Below the pieces are notes generated by a model, which worked only from the letters and a program-made list of their open reading frames with translations, ran no database searches and was not told the DNA's origin. Made by a program: the position numbers and the translations under genes. This document shows, one piece after another, positions 1-8,916 of a stretch of DNA of 64,000 nucleotides. Position 1 is the first letter of the stretch, and every line of letters starts with the position of its first letter. This stretch comes from Parasaccharibacter apium (GTDB lineage Bacteria > Pseudomonadota > Alphaproteobacteria > Acetobacterales > Acetobacteraceae). The stretch spans positions 62,001 to 126,000 of the forward strand of contig NZ_MEJG01000001.1 of the NCBI RefSeq assembly GCF_002592045.1, read 5' to 3'.

Positions 1-334
1 CATGGATTGTCGTCAGCACAATGCGGCCTGTGGGCGGTGCGGGCTCCAATAAATGGCTTAAGGTTGCTGTACGCTCTGCAACGATGGACGGATTAGGCGA
101 GATACGATCATAAGGTAGGCAATCCCACGCAGGAAAGCGCAGCACCATTACCTCTGGCACAAGCCAACTCAGCATATCAGCCAGGGACGCTAAAGCGGCA
201 TCATCATGAGCGACGTGCACAATCGTCCCTTGATGCTCTGACAAACGCTGACGCAGCAAAAACGCCACCGCGCCATCTGGCACACCCCAGATAGTCGGAC
301 CAAAAGACGCCATGGCAGAATCTTCAGCGTGCAT
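1..334 (-). CDS. mfd: Transcription-repair coupling factor Mfd, N-terminal part (runs off window start)
   Basis: The reverse strand reads openly from ATG at 334 to the window edge (111 codons). It contains PAWDCLPYDR followed by SPN and an ivltT-type strand, which are diagnostic of the UvrB-like N-terminal module of Mfd. Mfd displaces RNA polymerase stalled at lesions and recruits UvrA; the helicase and RNAP-binding parts lie outside. An AGGGGAG stretch about 10 nt upstream supports this start; an in-frame ATG at 313 is an alternative. It diverges from recG, leaving roughly 45-110 bp for both promoters. Identification is firm, but completeness cannot be judged. Confidence 0.9.
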   Translation of the reverse strand, partial: MHAEDSAMASFGPTIWGVPDGAVAFLLRQRLSEHQGTIVHVAHDDAALASLADMLSWLVPEVMVLRFPAWDCLPYDRISPNPSIVAERTATLSHLLEPAPPTGRIVLTTIH

Positions 335-441
335 CAAAGCAGGCTCCCCTCATGAGATAAGAGTATTTTTATTATCTGATGGTTTTGCTACCCTATAACG
401 CTCCCTCGGCCCTCTGTCAGCACAAAAGCCGTTTACACGCT

Positions 442-2544
442 ATGCCCCTTGCCCCTCCCTCTTTGCGGATTACCCCGCTTTTGGCCCCGCTGACGAGCTT
501 GCCGGGACTCACAGCACGCCATGCCACATTATTAAACAAAATTAGCGGCGGCAAACGGGTGATTGACCTGCTCTTTACCCTGCCAGAAAAGCTCATTGAC
601 CGCCGAAAAATAATGACCCTTGCCGAAGGACGCGCCCTCCCAACGGGGGACGTACTCACAAGCCATGTCCGCGTCTTAGGCATCCGCCGTCCTGCACGGC
701 CTTCTCAACCAACCATCCTCACCGCCCATGATGAAACGGGCATGTTGGAGATTACCTTCTTCCAAAAAGGGCGACTGTTCCTCCCCCCTGAAGGCACGGA
801 GATTCTCGTCTCTGGTAAAGTAGGGCATTATCACGACCGCCTCACACTCTCCCGGCCAGACCATATCATCGCGTGGGAGAAGAGAGATAACTTCCCGTGG
901 TTAGAGCCTGTCTGGCCCTTAACGGCTGGATTATTCCCCTCCACCGTGCGCCGTGCCATGAAGGCCGCTTTGGCCCTCATCCCCGATGACCTCCCCGAAT
1001 GGTTAGATGCCCCCCTCCTGCAAAAACATCGCTGGCCGTCCTTCAAAACGGCATTAGAAACTTTACATCTGCCCGAAAGCCTCTCCCAACAAGGGGACCC
1101 CACCCCCTTTTTAGAGCGCGCACGCGCACGCCTTGCCGCTGATGAAGTCCTCGCCGACCAGCTTTGCTTAGGGATGGCCCGCCAACAAGCGCAAGCGCGC
1201 GAGGGGCGTGCCCTTATTGGAGATGGCACACTCCGCCAACAGCTTTTGGAGCGTTTTGGCCATCGCCCCACCGCAGCCCAAAGCCGTGTCATGGATGAAA
1301 TTGCCGCTGATATGAGCCAACCCACCCCGATGATGCGCCTTTTACAAGGTGATGTAGGGGCAGGGAAAACCCTTGTCGCGATGATGGCCATGCTCCATGC
1401 TGTAGAGGCCGGCACTCAAGCGGCCTTCATGGCCCCGACCGAAATCCTCGCTCAGCAACATGCCAGCACCTTTGAAGCCCTCTGCCCTGTACCCTTTGTC
1501 TTTTTAAGTGGCTCCATCAAAGGGCGTGCCCGGCGGATTGCCTTAGCCAAACTAGCCGATGGTCATGCTAAAATCGCCATCGGCACGCATGCACTCTTTC
1601 AAGATGGTGTCATCTTTGCTGACCTCGGGCTTGCTGTCATTGATGAACAGCATCGTTTTGGGGTGGAGCAGCGTATGAAGCTCGCCACAAAAGGCCCTGC
1701 AACTGATGTGCTGGTCATGACAGCCACCCCCATCCCCCGTACACTTCAACTCACAGAATGGGGCGAGATGGGCGTTAGCCGGCTGGATAGCAAACCCGCC
1801 GGACGCCAACCCATCCATACGACTGTTCATAATATGGGCCTATTGGATGATATTCTCGCAGGGATAAAGCGCGCCTTAGAGCAAGGAAAACAAATCTTTT
1901 GGGTCTGCCCTCTTATTGAGGAGAGTGAAAGCCAAAGTGCCGCCGCAGCGGAGGAACGCTGGGCCGCACTCACCAAACGATTCGGCTCCATCATCGGCCT
2001 TGCCCACGGCAAACAGGATATTGAGACACGCCAAAAGGCCCTCACCGCCTTTGAGCAAGGCAAAACACGCCTCCTTGTTGCCACAACGGTGATTGAAGTC
2101 GGCGTTGATATCCCCAATGCAACGATTATGGTCATTGAGCAAGCTGAGCGTTTCGGCCTTGCCCAGCTTCATCAACTCCGTGGCCGGGTGGGGCGTGGGG
2201 CACAACAATCTTACTGCCTCCTCCTCCATAGTGAGGAGAGCAGCTTCACCGCGAAAAAACGCCTCTCCCTCTTACGCGATACTGAGGATGGCTTCCTCAT
2301 CGCTGATGAGGATTTCCGCATCCGTGGTGGGGGCGACCTTGCAGGCAGCCGCCAATCCGGCTTACCGGGCTTTCGCCTTGCCGACCCCACACGCCTTGCT
2401 TTACTCCTCACCGCTATGCGCCATGATAGCCAGCGTGAGCTAACGCGTAACCCCACCTTACAAGGCCCACGCGGAGCCGCTTTGCAAGACCTCCTCCACC
2501 TGTTTGACCGCGCAACTCCCGGACGTTTATTGGCAGCTGGTTAA
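442..2544 (+). CDS. recG: ATP-dependent DNA helicase RecG
   Basis: RecG remodels stalled replication forks and branch-migrates Holliday junctions. The N-terminal OB-fold wedge region precedes a helicase core with Walker A GDVGAGKT, the RecG-type DEQHRFG box, MTATPIPRTL, TTVIEVGVDIPNAT and QLHQLRGRVGRG. The open frame extends upstream to ATG 379 (721 codons), but homologues normally begin close to the LLAPLTSLPGL segment, so ATG 442 (700 aa) is preferred. Neither start has a clear Shine-Dalgarno. It is divergent from mfd, pairing two repair translocases. The about 254 bp after the stop are A+T-rich leader sequence for the next gene. Confidence 0.96.
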   Translation: MPLAPPSLRITPLLAPLTSLPGLTARHATLLNKISGGKRVIDLLFTLPEKLIDRRKIMTLAEGRALPTGDVLTSHVRVLGIRRPARPSQPTILTAHDETGMLEITFFQKGRLFLPPEGTEILVSGKVGHYHDRLTLSRPDHIIAWEKRDNFPWLEPVWPLTAGLFPSTVRRAMKAALALIPDDLPEWLDAPLLQKHRWPSFKTALETLHLPESLSQQGDPTPFLERARARLAADEVLADQLCLGMARQQAQAREGRALIGDGTLRQQLLERFGHRPTAAQSRVMDEIAADMSQPTPMMRLLQGDVGAGKTLVAMMAMLHAVEAGTQAAFMAPTEILAQQHASTFEALCPVPFVFLSGSIKGRARRIALAKLADGHAKIAIGTHALFQDGVIFADLGLAVIDEQHRFGVEQRMKLATKGPATDVLVMTATPIPRTLQLTEWGEMGVSRLDSKPAGRQPIHTTVHNMGLLDDILAGIKRALEQGKQIFWVCPLIEESESQSAAAAEERWAALTKRFGSIIGLAHGKQDIETRQKALTAFEQGKTRLLVATTVIEVGVDIPNATIMVIEQAERFGLAQLHQLRGRVGRGAQQSYCLLLHSEESSFTAKKRLSLLRDTEDGFLIADEDFRIRGGGDLAGSRQSGLPGFRLADPTRLALLLTAMRHDSQRELTRNPTLQGPRGAALQDLLHLFDRATPGRLLAAG

Positions 2545-2769
2545 CGCACATTACGATAAATCAGTTTTATTTATAGAATACTGAATGATAACCATGCTTC
2601 ATTATAAAATCTGCCTTATCTTCCTTTTAAACAAGCGCGTTCATCAAAACACACAAAATAAAGAAATTGAAAAATCTTCACGGTTTTTTCTTTTTCGTAT
2701 GGCGTAAGTGAAAAAACATGCTACCGTCACATATGGAACGCACAAAAGCGGCTCCATTTTAAGACCCCT

Positions 2770-2794
2770 GAGGGCAGCAGAACACTGCTCCCTC
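2770..2794 (+). promoter_or_regulatory. Hairpin just upstream of the cold-shock gene start
   Basis: GAGGG (2770-2774) pairs with CCCTC (2790-2794) and AGCAG (2776-2780) with CTGCT (2785-2789), leaving one bulged C and an AACA loop. The hairpin ends 4 nt before the ATG at 2799 and contains the only purine-rich candidate ribosome-binding stretch. The upstream frame is closed by a stop at 2769, so no earlier start exists. A role in temperature-dependent translation is inferred only. Confidence 0.4.
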
Positions 2795-2798
2795 CCTG

Positions 2799-3524
2799 AT
2801 GACCCCCCAGTACGGGACGAGACCCTTGAGAAATAATAGATCCGACCGCAGCTCCTTTTCCTCTCGCCGCGGCGGCTTTGACCGCGATTTTATGACCCAG
2901 CCCTCTTATTTTGACGATCGTGGCAGTTACGATGCGCCGCGTGGTGGCTTTGGTGGTGGCCCCCGCCGTAGTGGCGGTGGCGGCCGTGGTGGCCCGCAAA
3001 TCACCCCCACAAGCCCCGAAATCACCGGGACAGTTAAATGGTTCAACTCCGAGCGTGGCTTCGGTTTTGTTGGGCTGAGCGATGGTAGCGGGGATGTTTT
3101 CCTCCACGCGAATACGCTAAATACTGTTGGCCATGGCGAGCCTGCACCGGGCACAACTGTTGTTGTACGCGTTGGCCAAGGCCCTAAAGGCCGCCAAGTC
3201 GCCGAGGTTCTCTCTGTTGATGCCAGCACTGCAACAGAGGAAGCCCCCCGCCACTCCGCACCGCCTATGCGGCAAGAGCGCGAGCGTTTCCACCCTGCAC
3301 CAGATCTCTCCCAAGCTGAAGAAATGCGCGGGATTGTAAAATGGTACAACACCACCAAGGGCTTTGGCTTCATCACACCAGAAGCTGGGGGTAAGGATGT
3401 ATTCGTCCACGCTTCTGCTTTGGAGCGGTCCGGCCTGCGTAGCTTAGCTGATGGTCAAGCTGTTGGGATGCATGTTGTCCAAGGCCATAAAGGCCCTGAG
3501 GCTGTACAGCTCTCCGCTGAATAA
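2799..3524 (+). CDS. Double cold-shock-domain RNA-binding protein with Arg/Gly-rich N-terminus
   Basis: The 241-aa protein has two cold-shock domains. The first, at about residues 75-137, has GTVKWFNSERGFGFV and DVFLH; the second, at about 177-240, has GIVKWYNTTKGFGFI and DVFVH. These are RNP1/RNP2 motifs for single-stranded nucleic acid binding. The first 70 residues are low complexity, rich in Arg, Gly, Ser and Asp (RRGGFD, GGFGGGPRRSGGGGRGG), resembling an RGG-type RNA-binding tail. Two-domain versions are typical of Alphaproteobacteria; the long RG-rich leader is less usual. A likely role is RNA chaperone or antiterminator. It is monocistronic, with a long A+T-rich leader and two hairpins after the stop. 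Confidence 0.9.
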   Translation: MTPQYGTRPLRNNRSDRSSFSSRRGGFDRDFMTQPSYFDDRGSYDAPRGGFGGGPRRSGGGGRGGPQITPTSPEITGTVKWFNSERGFGFVGLSDGSGDVFLHANTLNTVGHGEPAPGTTVVVRVGQGPKGRQVAEVLSVDASTATEEAPRHSAPPMRQERERFHPAPDLSQAEEMRGIVKWYNTTKGFGFITPEAGGKDVFVHASALERSGLRSLADGQAVGMHVVQGHKGPEAVQLSAE

Positions 3525-3537
3525 GCAAAGGAGAAAA

Positions 3538-3563
3538 GGGAGGTTGTGCCTTTACAACCTCCC
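3538..3563 (+). terminator. Perfect 10-bp hairpin after the cold-shock gene
   Basis: GGGAGGTTGT (3538-3547) is repeated inverted as ACAACCTCCC (3554-3563) around a 6-nt loop. No U-run follows directly. It sits just ahead of a second hairpin that does end in T residues, so it may protect the mRNA 3' end rather than terminate by itself. Confidence 0.5.
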
Positions 3564-3572
3564 CCACCTTAT

Positions 3573-3609
3573 AAAAAACCCCACGGCCTGCATGCTGTGG
3601 GGCTTTTTA
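3573..3609. terminator. Bidirectional terminator between cold-shock gene and smpB
   Basis: An A-run, CCCCAC, a loop, GTGGGG and a T-run form an intrinsic terminator readable on both strands. It separates the plus-strand cold-shock gene from convergent smpB, whose stop lies at 3612. Confidence 0.8.
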
Positions 3610-3611
3610 TA

Positions 3612-4115
3612 TCAATATTCACCACGTCCTTTATTACGCAGTAAGCGCGCTTTATCGCGCTGCCAGTCTCTATCAGCAATCGCGTGGCGTTTATCTTCTT
3701 TCTTCCGCCCTTTCCCAAGGCCAAGCGTTACTTTAGCCACACCGCGCGCGTTAAAATGAATATCTAACGGCACAAGAGACGCCCCAGCCTTTGTGACCTC
3801 CCCAATATATTTAGCTAATTGCTTACGGTGCAGCAGAAGCTTCCGTGGGGCCCGTGTATCAAAACGGGACAACACTCCGCCCTGATATTCTGGAATATAG
3901 GAGTTAATGAGCCAAAGCTCGCCCTCGCGCTCAACCGCATAAGATTCGGACAATGTAGCCCGCCCCATCCGCAAGCTTTTTACCTCTGGCCCTTTTAGCA
4001 CCAGTCCGGCTTCCACAGTCTCTATGATGGAGTAATTAAAACGGGCTTTACGATTCTGCGCGGCAATACCGTGCGAAATCAGCCCGCCTTTTGTCTTTTT
4101 CTTACTCGCTGCCAT
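3612..4115 (-). CDS. smpB: SsrA-binding protein SmpB
   Basis: SmpB delivers tmRNA to stalled ribosomes in trans-translation. The 167-aa sequence has the family landmarks: an N-terminal KGGLI...NRKARFNYSI strand, the GLVLKGPEVKSLR signature, LINSYIPEY, RKLLLHRKQ, and a basic C-terminal tail (KKEDKRHAIADRDWQRDKAR) that mimics mRNA in the decoding centre. It is the last gene of a minus-strand run, 9 nt after dapA, suggesting co-transcription. The tmRNA gene itself is not seen in this window. Confidence 0.97.
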   Translation of the reverse strand: MAASKKKTKGGLISHGIAAQNRKARFNYSIIETVEAGLVLKGPEVKSLRMGRATLSESYAVEREGELWLINSYIPEYQGGVLSRFDTRAPRKLLLHRKQLAKYIGEVTKAGASLVPLDIHFNARGVAKVTLGLGKGRKKEDKRHAIADRDWQRDKARLLRNKGRGEY

Positions 4116-4124
4116 ATTCGCGTC

Positions 4125-5024
4125 TTAGCCCAACAGCCCAAGCGAACGTAAAGCGTCATCAACCCGCTTCTTCGTCTCATCACGCGGCTCAACCATCGGC
4201 AAACGCAAGGTCGGAGTGCAAAGGCCTAAACGAGACAGCGCGTATTTTGCCGGGGCAGGGCTTGTCTCAGCAAAAAGAGCATCATGCAACGGCATAAGCT
4301 TATCTTGCAGCGCAATCGCCTCTTGCACCTTCCCTTCCTGCCAAAGCCGATGAAGTTGCGCACAAAGCTCCGGCACTACGTTAGAGGTCACACTAATGCA
4401 GCCATGCCCACCTGCCGCAAGGAAGGATAAAATCGTCCCATCCTCACCAGAAAGCTGATTAAACGCTGCCCCTGCAACACGCCGCACCGCAATCGGGCGT
4501 GTGAGATTCGCCGTGGCATCCTTTGTCCCCACAATATTAGGATGCTGAGCAAGGCGACCTACAGTCTCTGGCGTTAAATCCACAACCGAACGACCGGGGA
4601 TGCAATAAAGCCAAAGCGGCAAGGGGGTCGCATCTGCCACCGTCATAAAATGCCGATAAAGCCCTTCTTGCGTTGGTTTATTGTAATAAGGCACGACAAC
4701 CAACAACGCATCTGCCCCTACTTTATGGGCATGACGGGCCATCCCCACAGCCTCATGCGTACTGTTAGAGCCTGCACCCGCCATCACCAAGGCGCGCCCA
4801 TTAGTCACCTCGACACAATGTTCGATAACCCGGCCATGTTCAGCGTGGGATAATGTGGGGCTCTCCCCCGTTGTGCCTGATGGGATCAGCCCCGTGGTCC
4901 CCCCCTCAATCTGCCGCTCAATCAAACGAGCAGCCGTTTGCTCATCAAGCGTGCCATCCGCCTTCATCGGGGTGATAAGGGCGGTCAAAGAACCGCGATA
5001 GTGCTGATTAATCGTCTGCGCCAT
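4125..5024 (-). CDS. dapA: 4-hydroxy-tetrahydrodipicolinate synthase
   Basis: DapA condenses pyruvate with aspartate semialdehyde, the first committed step to diaminopimelate and lysine. Visible features are GTTGES, YYNKPTQEG, the catalytic Tyr in WLYCIPGRSVVD and the Schiff-base Lys in VGTKDAT. The Asn that usually follows the catalytic Tyr (YN.P) is Cys here. ATG 5024 is chosen because GGAG lies 8-10 nt upstream; an in-frame ATG at 5045 lacks this. The product is about 299 aa, normal for the family. lysA, the last step of the pathway, lies 30 kb away. Confidence 0.95.
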   Translation of the reverse strand: MAQTINQHYRGSLTALITPMKADGTLDEQTAARLIERQIEGGTTGLIPSGTTGESPTLSHAEHGRVIEHCVEVTNGRALVMAGAGSNSTHEAVGMARHAHKVGADALLVVVPYYNKPTQEGLYRHFMTVADATPLPLWLYCIPGRSVVDLTPETVGRLAQHPNIVGTKDATANLTRPIAVRRVAGAAFNQLSGEDGTILSFLAAGGHGCISVTSNVVPELCAQLHRLWQEGKVQEAIALQDKLMPLHDALFAETSPAPAKYALSRLGLCTPTLRLPMVEPRDETKKRVDDALRSLGLLG

Positions 5025-5106
5025 AATGATACTCTCCGCCCTCATCTCTCAATCATCACAACAAATAATGCCGCCATTATAAGCATCCTCCCCTCTGGGA
5101 GAAAGG

Positions 5107-5946
5107 TCACATCTCATCACGGAAGGGACTCCGTGGGTAACTCCCCAAAATATGATGGCCCTCGCTTACCTTTACCAACGCGGTGAGGGCATGGTGCACC
5201 TTTGGCTCCTCCACCGCACCTTCTATATCCATCAAAAAACGAGACGCCTCAAAAGAGCCCCCCAGCATATAGCTCTCAATCCGCGTCATGTTGACTCCAT
5301 AACGTGCAAAACACGCTAAGACATCACATAAAGCCCCCGGCACATGCCGAATATGGACAAGCAATGTCGTCATCATCGGTTGTCTAACCATAGCATCTGT
5401 AACAGAATCTGGCAGGGCAACACGGTAAAAGCGCGTTGTATTATGGGCAGCATCCTCAACATTGCGTTGCAGAATATTCAACCCATTCAGCTCCCCCGCT
5501 AGGGAGGACGCAATGGCTGCATCTTCCTTCCGCCCCCAGCCAGCTACAAGCTCCGCCGCGCCTGCTGTATCAAACTCCGTCACAGGCTCCAACGCATAAT
5601 GAGCAAGCAAGCCGCGTACCTGTGCCATCGCTACAGGGTGGGTATGAACACGCTTTATATCCTCAAGCCGTGCCCCCGGTACGGCTAATAGGCAATGCTC
5701 CACGCGCTGAAAATGTTCCCCAACAATTTTTAACCCCGCCTCTGGCAAGAGCGCATGAATCTCCGCCACACGCCCAGCAAGAGAGTTCTCACACGGTAAA
5801 AGCCCCTCATCTGCTTGCCCATCCCGCACGGCCTCAATCGTCTCGGCAAAGCTGCGGCATGGTAGGGTAACCCAGCCCGGCCGGGTTGCACGGCATGCAA
5901 GGTCGGAATACGCACCCGGTCGGCCCTGAAATGCAATTACCGGCAT
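5107..5946 (-). CDS. pheA: Prephenate dehydratase (monofunctional, with ACT domain)
   Basis: This enzyme converts prephenate to phenylpyruvate for phenylalanine synthesis. The N-terminal FQGRPGAYS and the NTTRF motif with the catalytic Thr mark the dehydratase domain (about residues 1-180). A C-terminal ACT domain carries PGALCDVL and the ESYMLGG variant of the Phe-binding ESRP loop, indicating feedback control. At 279 aa there is no fused chorismate mutase. Its start overlaps the end of kdsB by 10 nt, so the two are translationally linked. tyrA at 27.0 kb provides the competing branch. Confidence 0.95.
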   Translation of the reverse strand: MPVIAFQGRPGAYSDLACRATRPGWVTLPCRSFAETIEAVRDGQADEGLLPCENSLAGRVAEIHALLPEAGLKIVGEHFQRVEHCLLAVPGARLEDIKRVHTHPVAMAQVRGLLAHYALEPVTEFDTAGAAELVAGWGRKEDAAIASSLAGELNGLNILQRNVEDAAHNTTRFYRVALPDSVTDAMVRQPMMTTLLVHIRHVPGALCDVLACFARYGVNMTRIESYMLGGSFEASRFLMDIEGAVEEPKVHHALTALVKVSEGHHILGSYPRSPFRDEM

Positions 5947-6686
5947 GATGCTCTCTCCCTCAGATGCGCCCTGACCCGCGCTAAATCCTCGGCTGTATCC
6001 ACACCTAACGGAGCATGAGCCACCTGCACACAGCCGACCGCCATGCCAGCCTCTAAAGCACGTAATTGCTCCAAACGTTCGCGTTTTTCTAACAAGGAAG
6101 GCGACAATCTCACAAATTGCGCTAAAGCCTTACGCCGCCATGCATACACCCCTACATGATGCCATAGAGGCCCACCCCCCCACGGAATCACAGAGCGCGA
6201 AAAATATAAGGCCCGCGCTACAGCATCATCATGCTGAAACGCACAGGCTACCTTCACAACCGACTCGGCCTTAGCTTCAGCCTCGCTCTGCACAGGGGCC
6301 ACTAAGGTGCCAATTGCAAACTGCTCATCCTCTAAAGGGCGCAATGATTTTGCAATCATCTGAGGGTCTATCAAAGGGAGGTCCCCTTGGAGATTAACGA
6401 CAGAATCGTAATGTTCGTGAGGGTCATAAACAGCCAACGCCGCTTGCACACGGTCCGAGCCACTGGGCAAAGCGGGGTCTGTTAAAACCACCTCCACACC
6501 GGGAAGATGGGAGACAGCCGCGCTAATCTCATCATCGCCTGCAGCGACTAAAACCGGCCCCAACCCAGCCGCCACAGCCCGCCGGGCGACATGAACAATC
6601 ATCACCTCGCCATCAATTAAAGCCAAAGCCTTGCGTGGAAGCCGCGTAGAGGCAATTCTGGAGGGGATGACAATAATCGCTCGCAT
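5937..6686 (-). CDS. kdsB: 3-deoxy-manno-octulosonate cytidylyltransferase (CMP-KDO synthetase)
   Basis: KdsB activates KDO with CTP for the lipopolysaccharide inner core. Landmarks are the nucleotide-binding IVIPSRIASTRLPRK, LPSGSDRV, VVNLQGDLPLI, YFSRSVIPW, HVGVYAWRR and the C-terminal GVDTAEDLARVR. ATG 6686 gives 249 aa, the usual length; the open frame reaches further up only through a TTG. AAGGA lies immediately upstream. It heads the minus-strand kdsB-pheA-dapA-smpB run and shows that the organism makes LPS. Confidence 0.94.
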   Translation of the reverse strand: MRAIIVIPSRIASTRLPRKALALIDGEVMIVHVARRAVAAGLGPVLVAAGDDEISAAVSHLPGVEVVLTDPALPSGSDRVQAALAVYDPHEHYDSVVNLQGDLPLIDPQMIAKSLRPLEDEQFAIGTLVAPVQSEAEAKAESVVKVACAFQHDDAVARALYFSRSVIPWGGGPLWHHVGVYAWRRKALAQFVRLSPSLLEKRERLEQLRALEAGMAVGCVQVAHAPLGVDTAEDLARVRAHLRERASCR

Positions 6687-6754
6687 GAGTCCTTGATTGC
6701 CGCGCTCCCTGCGTCTCGTCAATTACTCCGTAAGAATAAAGGCATATCCGCCCT

Positions 6755-7549
6755 ATGTCCCACCCCGCTTTTTCTGACTATCTTCCCCTCGCCCAACAAT
6801 GCGCCGAGGCCGCGCGGCGGGTCATTCTTCCCTATTTTCGGCAGTCACTCGCTATTCATGCCAAAGAGGATGACAGTCCCGTTACCAAAGCTGACCAAGA
6901 GGCTGAGGCTGCTATGCGGGCCCTCCTCACCCAGCATGTGCCCCATCATGCCATCTTAGGGGAGGAAGCGGGACACTCTGGCCAGATAGATAATGAATGG
7001 CTCTGGGTCTTAGACCCTATAGACGGCACACGCGCCTTTGTGACAGGCCGCCCCAGCTTTACGAGTTTAATCTCCCTCTTTTACAAAGGCCGCCCTGTTT
7101 TAGGGCTCATCGACCAACCAATAACCAATGAACGCTGGATAGGGGTTGAAGGCGCACCCAGCCGTTATGACGCCCCTCACATGCCCGGCCATATCGGCAC
7201 ATGTCAGCACGTCCCCCTCCATGAGGCTGAACTCTCCTGCACCGCACCAGAAATCTTCCGCCCTGCGCAATATCAATGCTTCCAAAAACTCCAAAAACAA
7301 ACGCGCCGGACCTCATGGGGTGGTGATGCTTACGCTTACGGGCTGCTCTGTTTAGGTCATATCGACATCATCGCAGAAGATACACTCAAACCGTGGGATT
7401 GGGGGCCTCTTTTGCCCATCATCACGGGGGCCGGTGGCTGCGTAACAGATTGGGCAGGCAATGCTTTAACACTAGAAAGTGATGGCACTATCCTCGCTTG
7501 TGCCAACCCAACCCTCCATCAGGAGGCGATAGAAGCCCTTTCCTCTTAA
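6755..7549 (+). CDS. hisN: Inositol-monophosphatase-family phosphatase, probably histidinol-phosphatase HisN
   Basis: The 264-aa protein has the Mg-dependent phosphatase signatures GEEAG, WVLDPIDGTRAFVTGRPSF and KPWDWGPLLPIITGAGG. The combination of RAFVTGRPSF with WGGDAYAYGLLCLGHID resembles HisN-type histidinol-phosphatases more than SuhB or CysQ, so histidine synthesis is the favoured role. Substrate choice in this family cannot be settled by motif alone. It is divergent from kdsB, and serA follows within about 85 nt on the same strand. Confidence 0.82.
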   Translation: MSHPAFSDYLPLAQQCAEAARRVILPYFRQSLAIHAKEDDSPVTKADQEAEAAMRALLTQHVPHHAILGEEAGHSGQIDNEWLWVLDPIDGTRAFVTGRPSFTSLISLFYKGRPVLGLIDQPITNERWIGVEGAPSRYDAPHMPGHIGTCQHVPLHEAELSCTAPEIFRPAQYQCFQKLQKQTRRTSWGGDAYAYGLLCLGHIDIIAEDTLKPWDWGPLLPIITGAGGCVTDWAGNALTLESDGTILACANPTLHQEAIEALSS

Positions 7550-7632
7550 CGCGCTGTCCGTTACAGATAAAGAACGATTCCTTTCGTGCCGCGCTCATGT
7601 TGGCACCCGCCTTTATGATGAGGTTACCCGCT

Positions 7633-8895
7633 ATGACCCTCTCCCTCGCTAAAGACCGTATTAAAATCCTTCTGTTGGAAGGGATTCATGACAGTGCGGT
7701 TAATTACCTAGAACAACAAGGCTATGCCTCTGTTACCCGCTTAAAAGGAGCTTTGGAGGGTGATGCCCTTAAAGAGGCCCTTGATGGCGTCCATATGGTC
7801 GGCATCCGCAGTCGTACGCGCCTTACAGCCGAGATTATCCATTCTGCTAACCGCCTGATGGCGATTGGCTGCTTCTGCATTGGGACCAATCAGGTGGACC
7901 TGAATGCCGCGCGCATGGCCGGTATTCCTGTCTTTAACGCACCTTTTAGCAATACGCGCTCCGTTGCGGAGCTGGTCATGGGCGAGATTGTGATGCTCCT
8001 CCGCCGCATCCCCTCCCGCTCGGAAGCCTGCCATCAAGGTGGATGGGAGAAATCCGCCGCCAATGCATGGGAAGTACGCGGCAAGACAGTCGGCATTGTT
8101 GGCTATGGCTCCATCGGCTCTCAGCTTTCTGTTTTAGCGGAATCCTTCGGCCTGCGCGTACTTTACTACGATATTGCCCCGCGCCTGCCCCATGGGAACG
8201 CCATCGCCGTTGCCTCGCTGGAGGAATTGCTGAGCCAGTCCGATATTGTCACCCTGCATGTTCCTGAAACACCAGAGACAAAAGACATGATTGGCGAGGC
8301 AGAAATCCGTGCGATGAAGCCTAACTCCATCCTCCTCAATAATGCCCGTGGCACGGTTGTGGACCTTGAGGCCCTCGCCCGCGCGCTTAAAGATAAGCAT
8401 TTGATGGGGGCTGCGATTGATGTTTTCCCTGTCGAGCCAAAAAGCAGCCAAGAGCGTTTTACCACCCCGCTGCAAGGGCTAGAAAATGTGTTGCTCACCC
8501 CTCATATTGGTGGCTCCACGATGGAAGCACAAGAGCGCATCGGTGTGGAAGTCGCCCAAAAGCTGGTGGAATATTCCGATGTTGGCTCAACCATCGGGGC
8601 GGTCAATTTCCCGCAAGTACAGCTTGGCGAACGCCCCGGTGGGATGCGCTTTATGCACGTCCATGCCAATCAGCCGGGTATTTTAGGGCAAATCAACGAT
8701 ATTTTTGCGAAGTCGGCCTGCAACCTCACAGCGCAGTTCCTCCAAACAGATGGCGAGCTTGGCTATGTCGTCACCGAGGCTGAGGCTCAGCCGGGGCAGG
8801 ACATCCCCACATTGGAGAAAGCCCTGCTCGAGCAGCTTCGCGATTTGAAAGGGACGTTACGGGCCCGCTCTATCCGCCCGCTCATGAGCGCGTAA
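7633..8895 (+). CDS. serA: D-3-phosphoglycerate dehydrogenase
   Basis: SerA oxidises 3-phosphoglycerate to phosphohydroxypyruvate, opening serine synthesis. It is the E. coli-type short enzyme (420 aa). Features are GCFCIGTNQVDL, NAPFSNTRSVAELV, NAD-binding GIVGYGSIGSQLSVLAE, catalytic Arg in NNARGTVVD, Glu in FPVEP, His in LTPHIGGST, and a C-terminal ACT domain (MRFMHVHANQPGIL) for serine feedback. ATG 7633 is preferred: GAGG lies 9 nt upstream and the protein start matches homologues. The open frame extends to 7498, inside hisN. Confidence 0.96.
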   Translation: MTLSLAKDRIKILLLEGIHDSAVNYLEQQGYASVTRLKGALEGDALKEALDGVHMVGIRSRTRLTAEIIHSANRLMAIGCFCIGTNQVDLNAARMAGIPVFNAPFSNTRSVAELVMGEIVMLLRRIPSRSEACHQGGWEKSAANAWEVRGKTVGIVGYGSIGSQLSVLAESFGLRVLYYDIAPRLPHGNAIAVASLEELLSQSDIVTLHVPETPETKDMIGEAEIRAMKPNSILLNNARGTVVDLEALARALKDKHLMGAAIDVFPVEPKSSQERFTTPLQGLENVLLTPHIGGSTMEAQERIGVEVAQKLVEYSDVGSTIGAVNFPQVQLGERPGGMRFMHVHANQPGILGQINDIFAKSACNLTAQFLQTDGELGYVVTEAEAQPGQDIPTLEKALLEQLRDLKGTLRARSIRPLMSA

Positions 8896-8916
8896 AGGGG
8901 CCCCGCCTCTCTATCA

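Noticed and set aside
831-1415. 194-codon minus-strand frame inside recG
   Set aside because: Shadow of recG; rich in Arg/Ser/Trp with no family resemblance.
3612-4115. tmRNA gene near smpB
   Set aside because: The adjacent gaps are short and contain terminators or RBS sequences only; no tRNA-Ala-like acceptor was seen.
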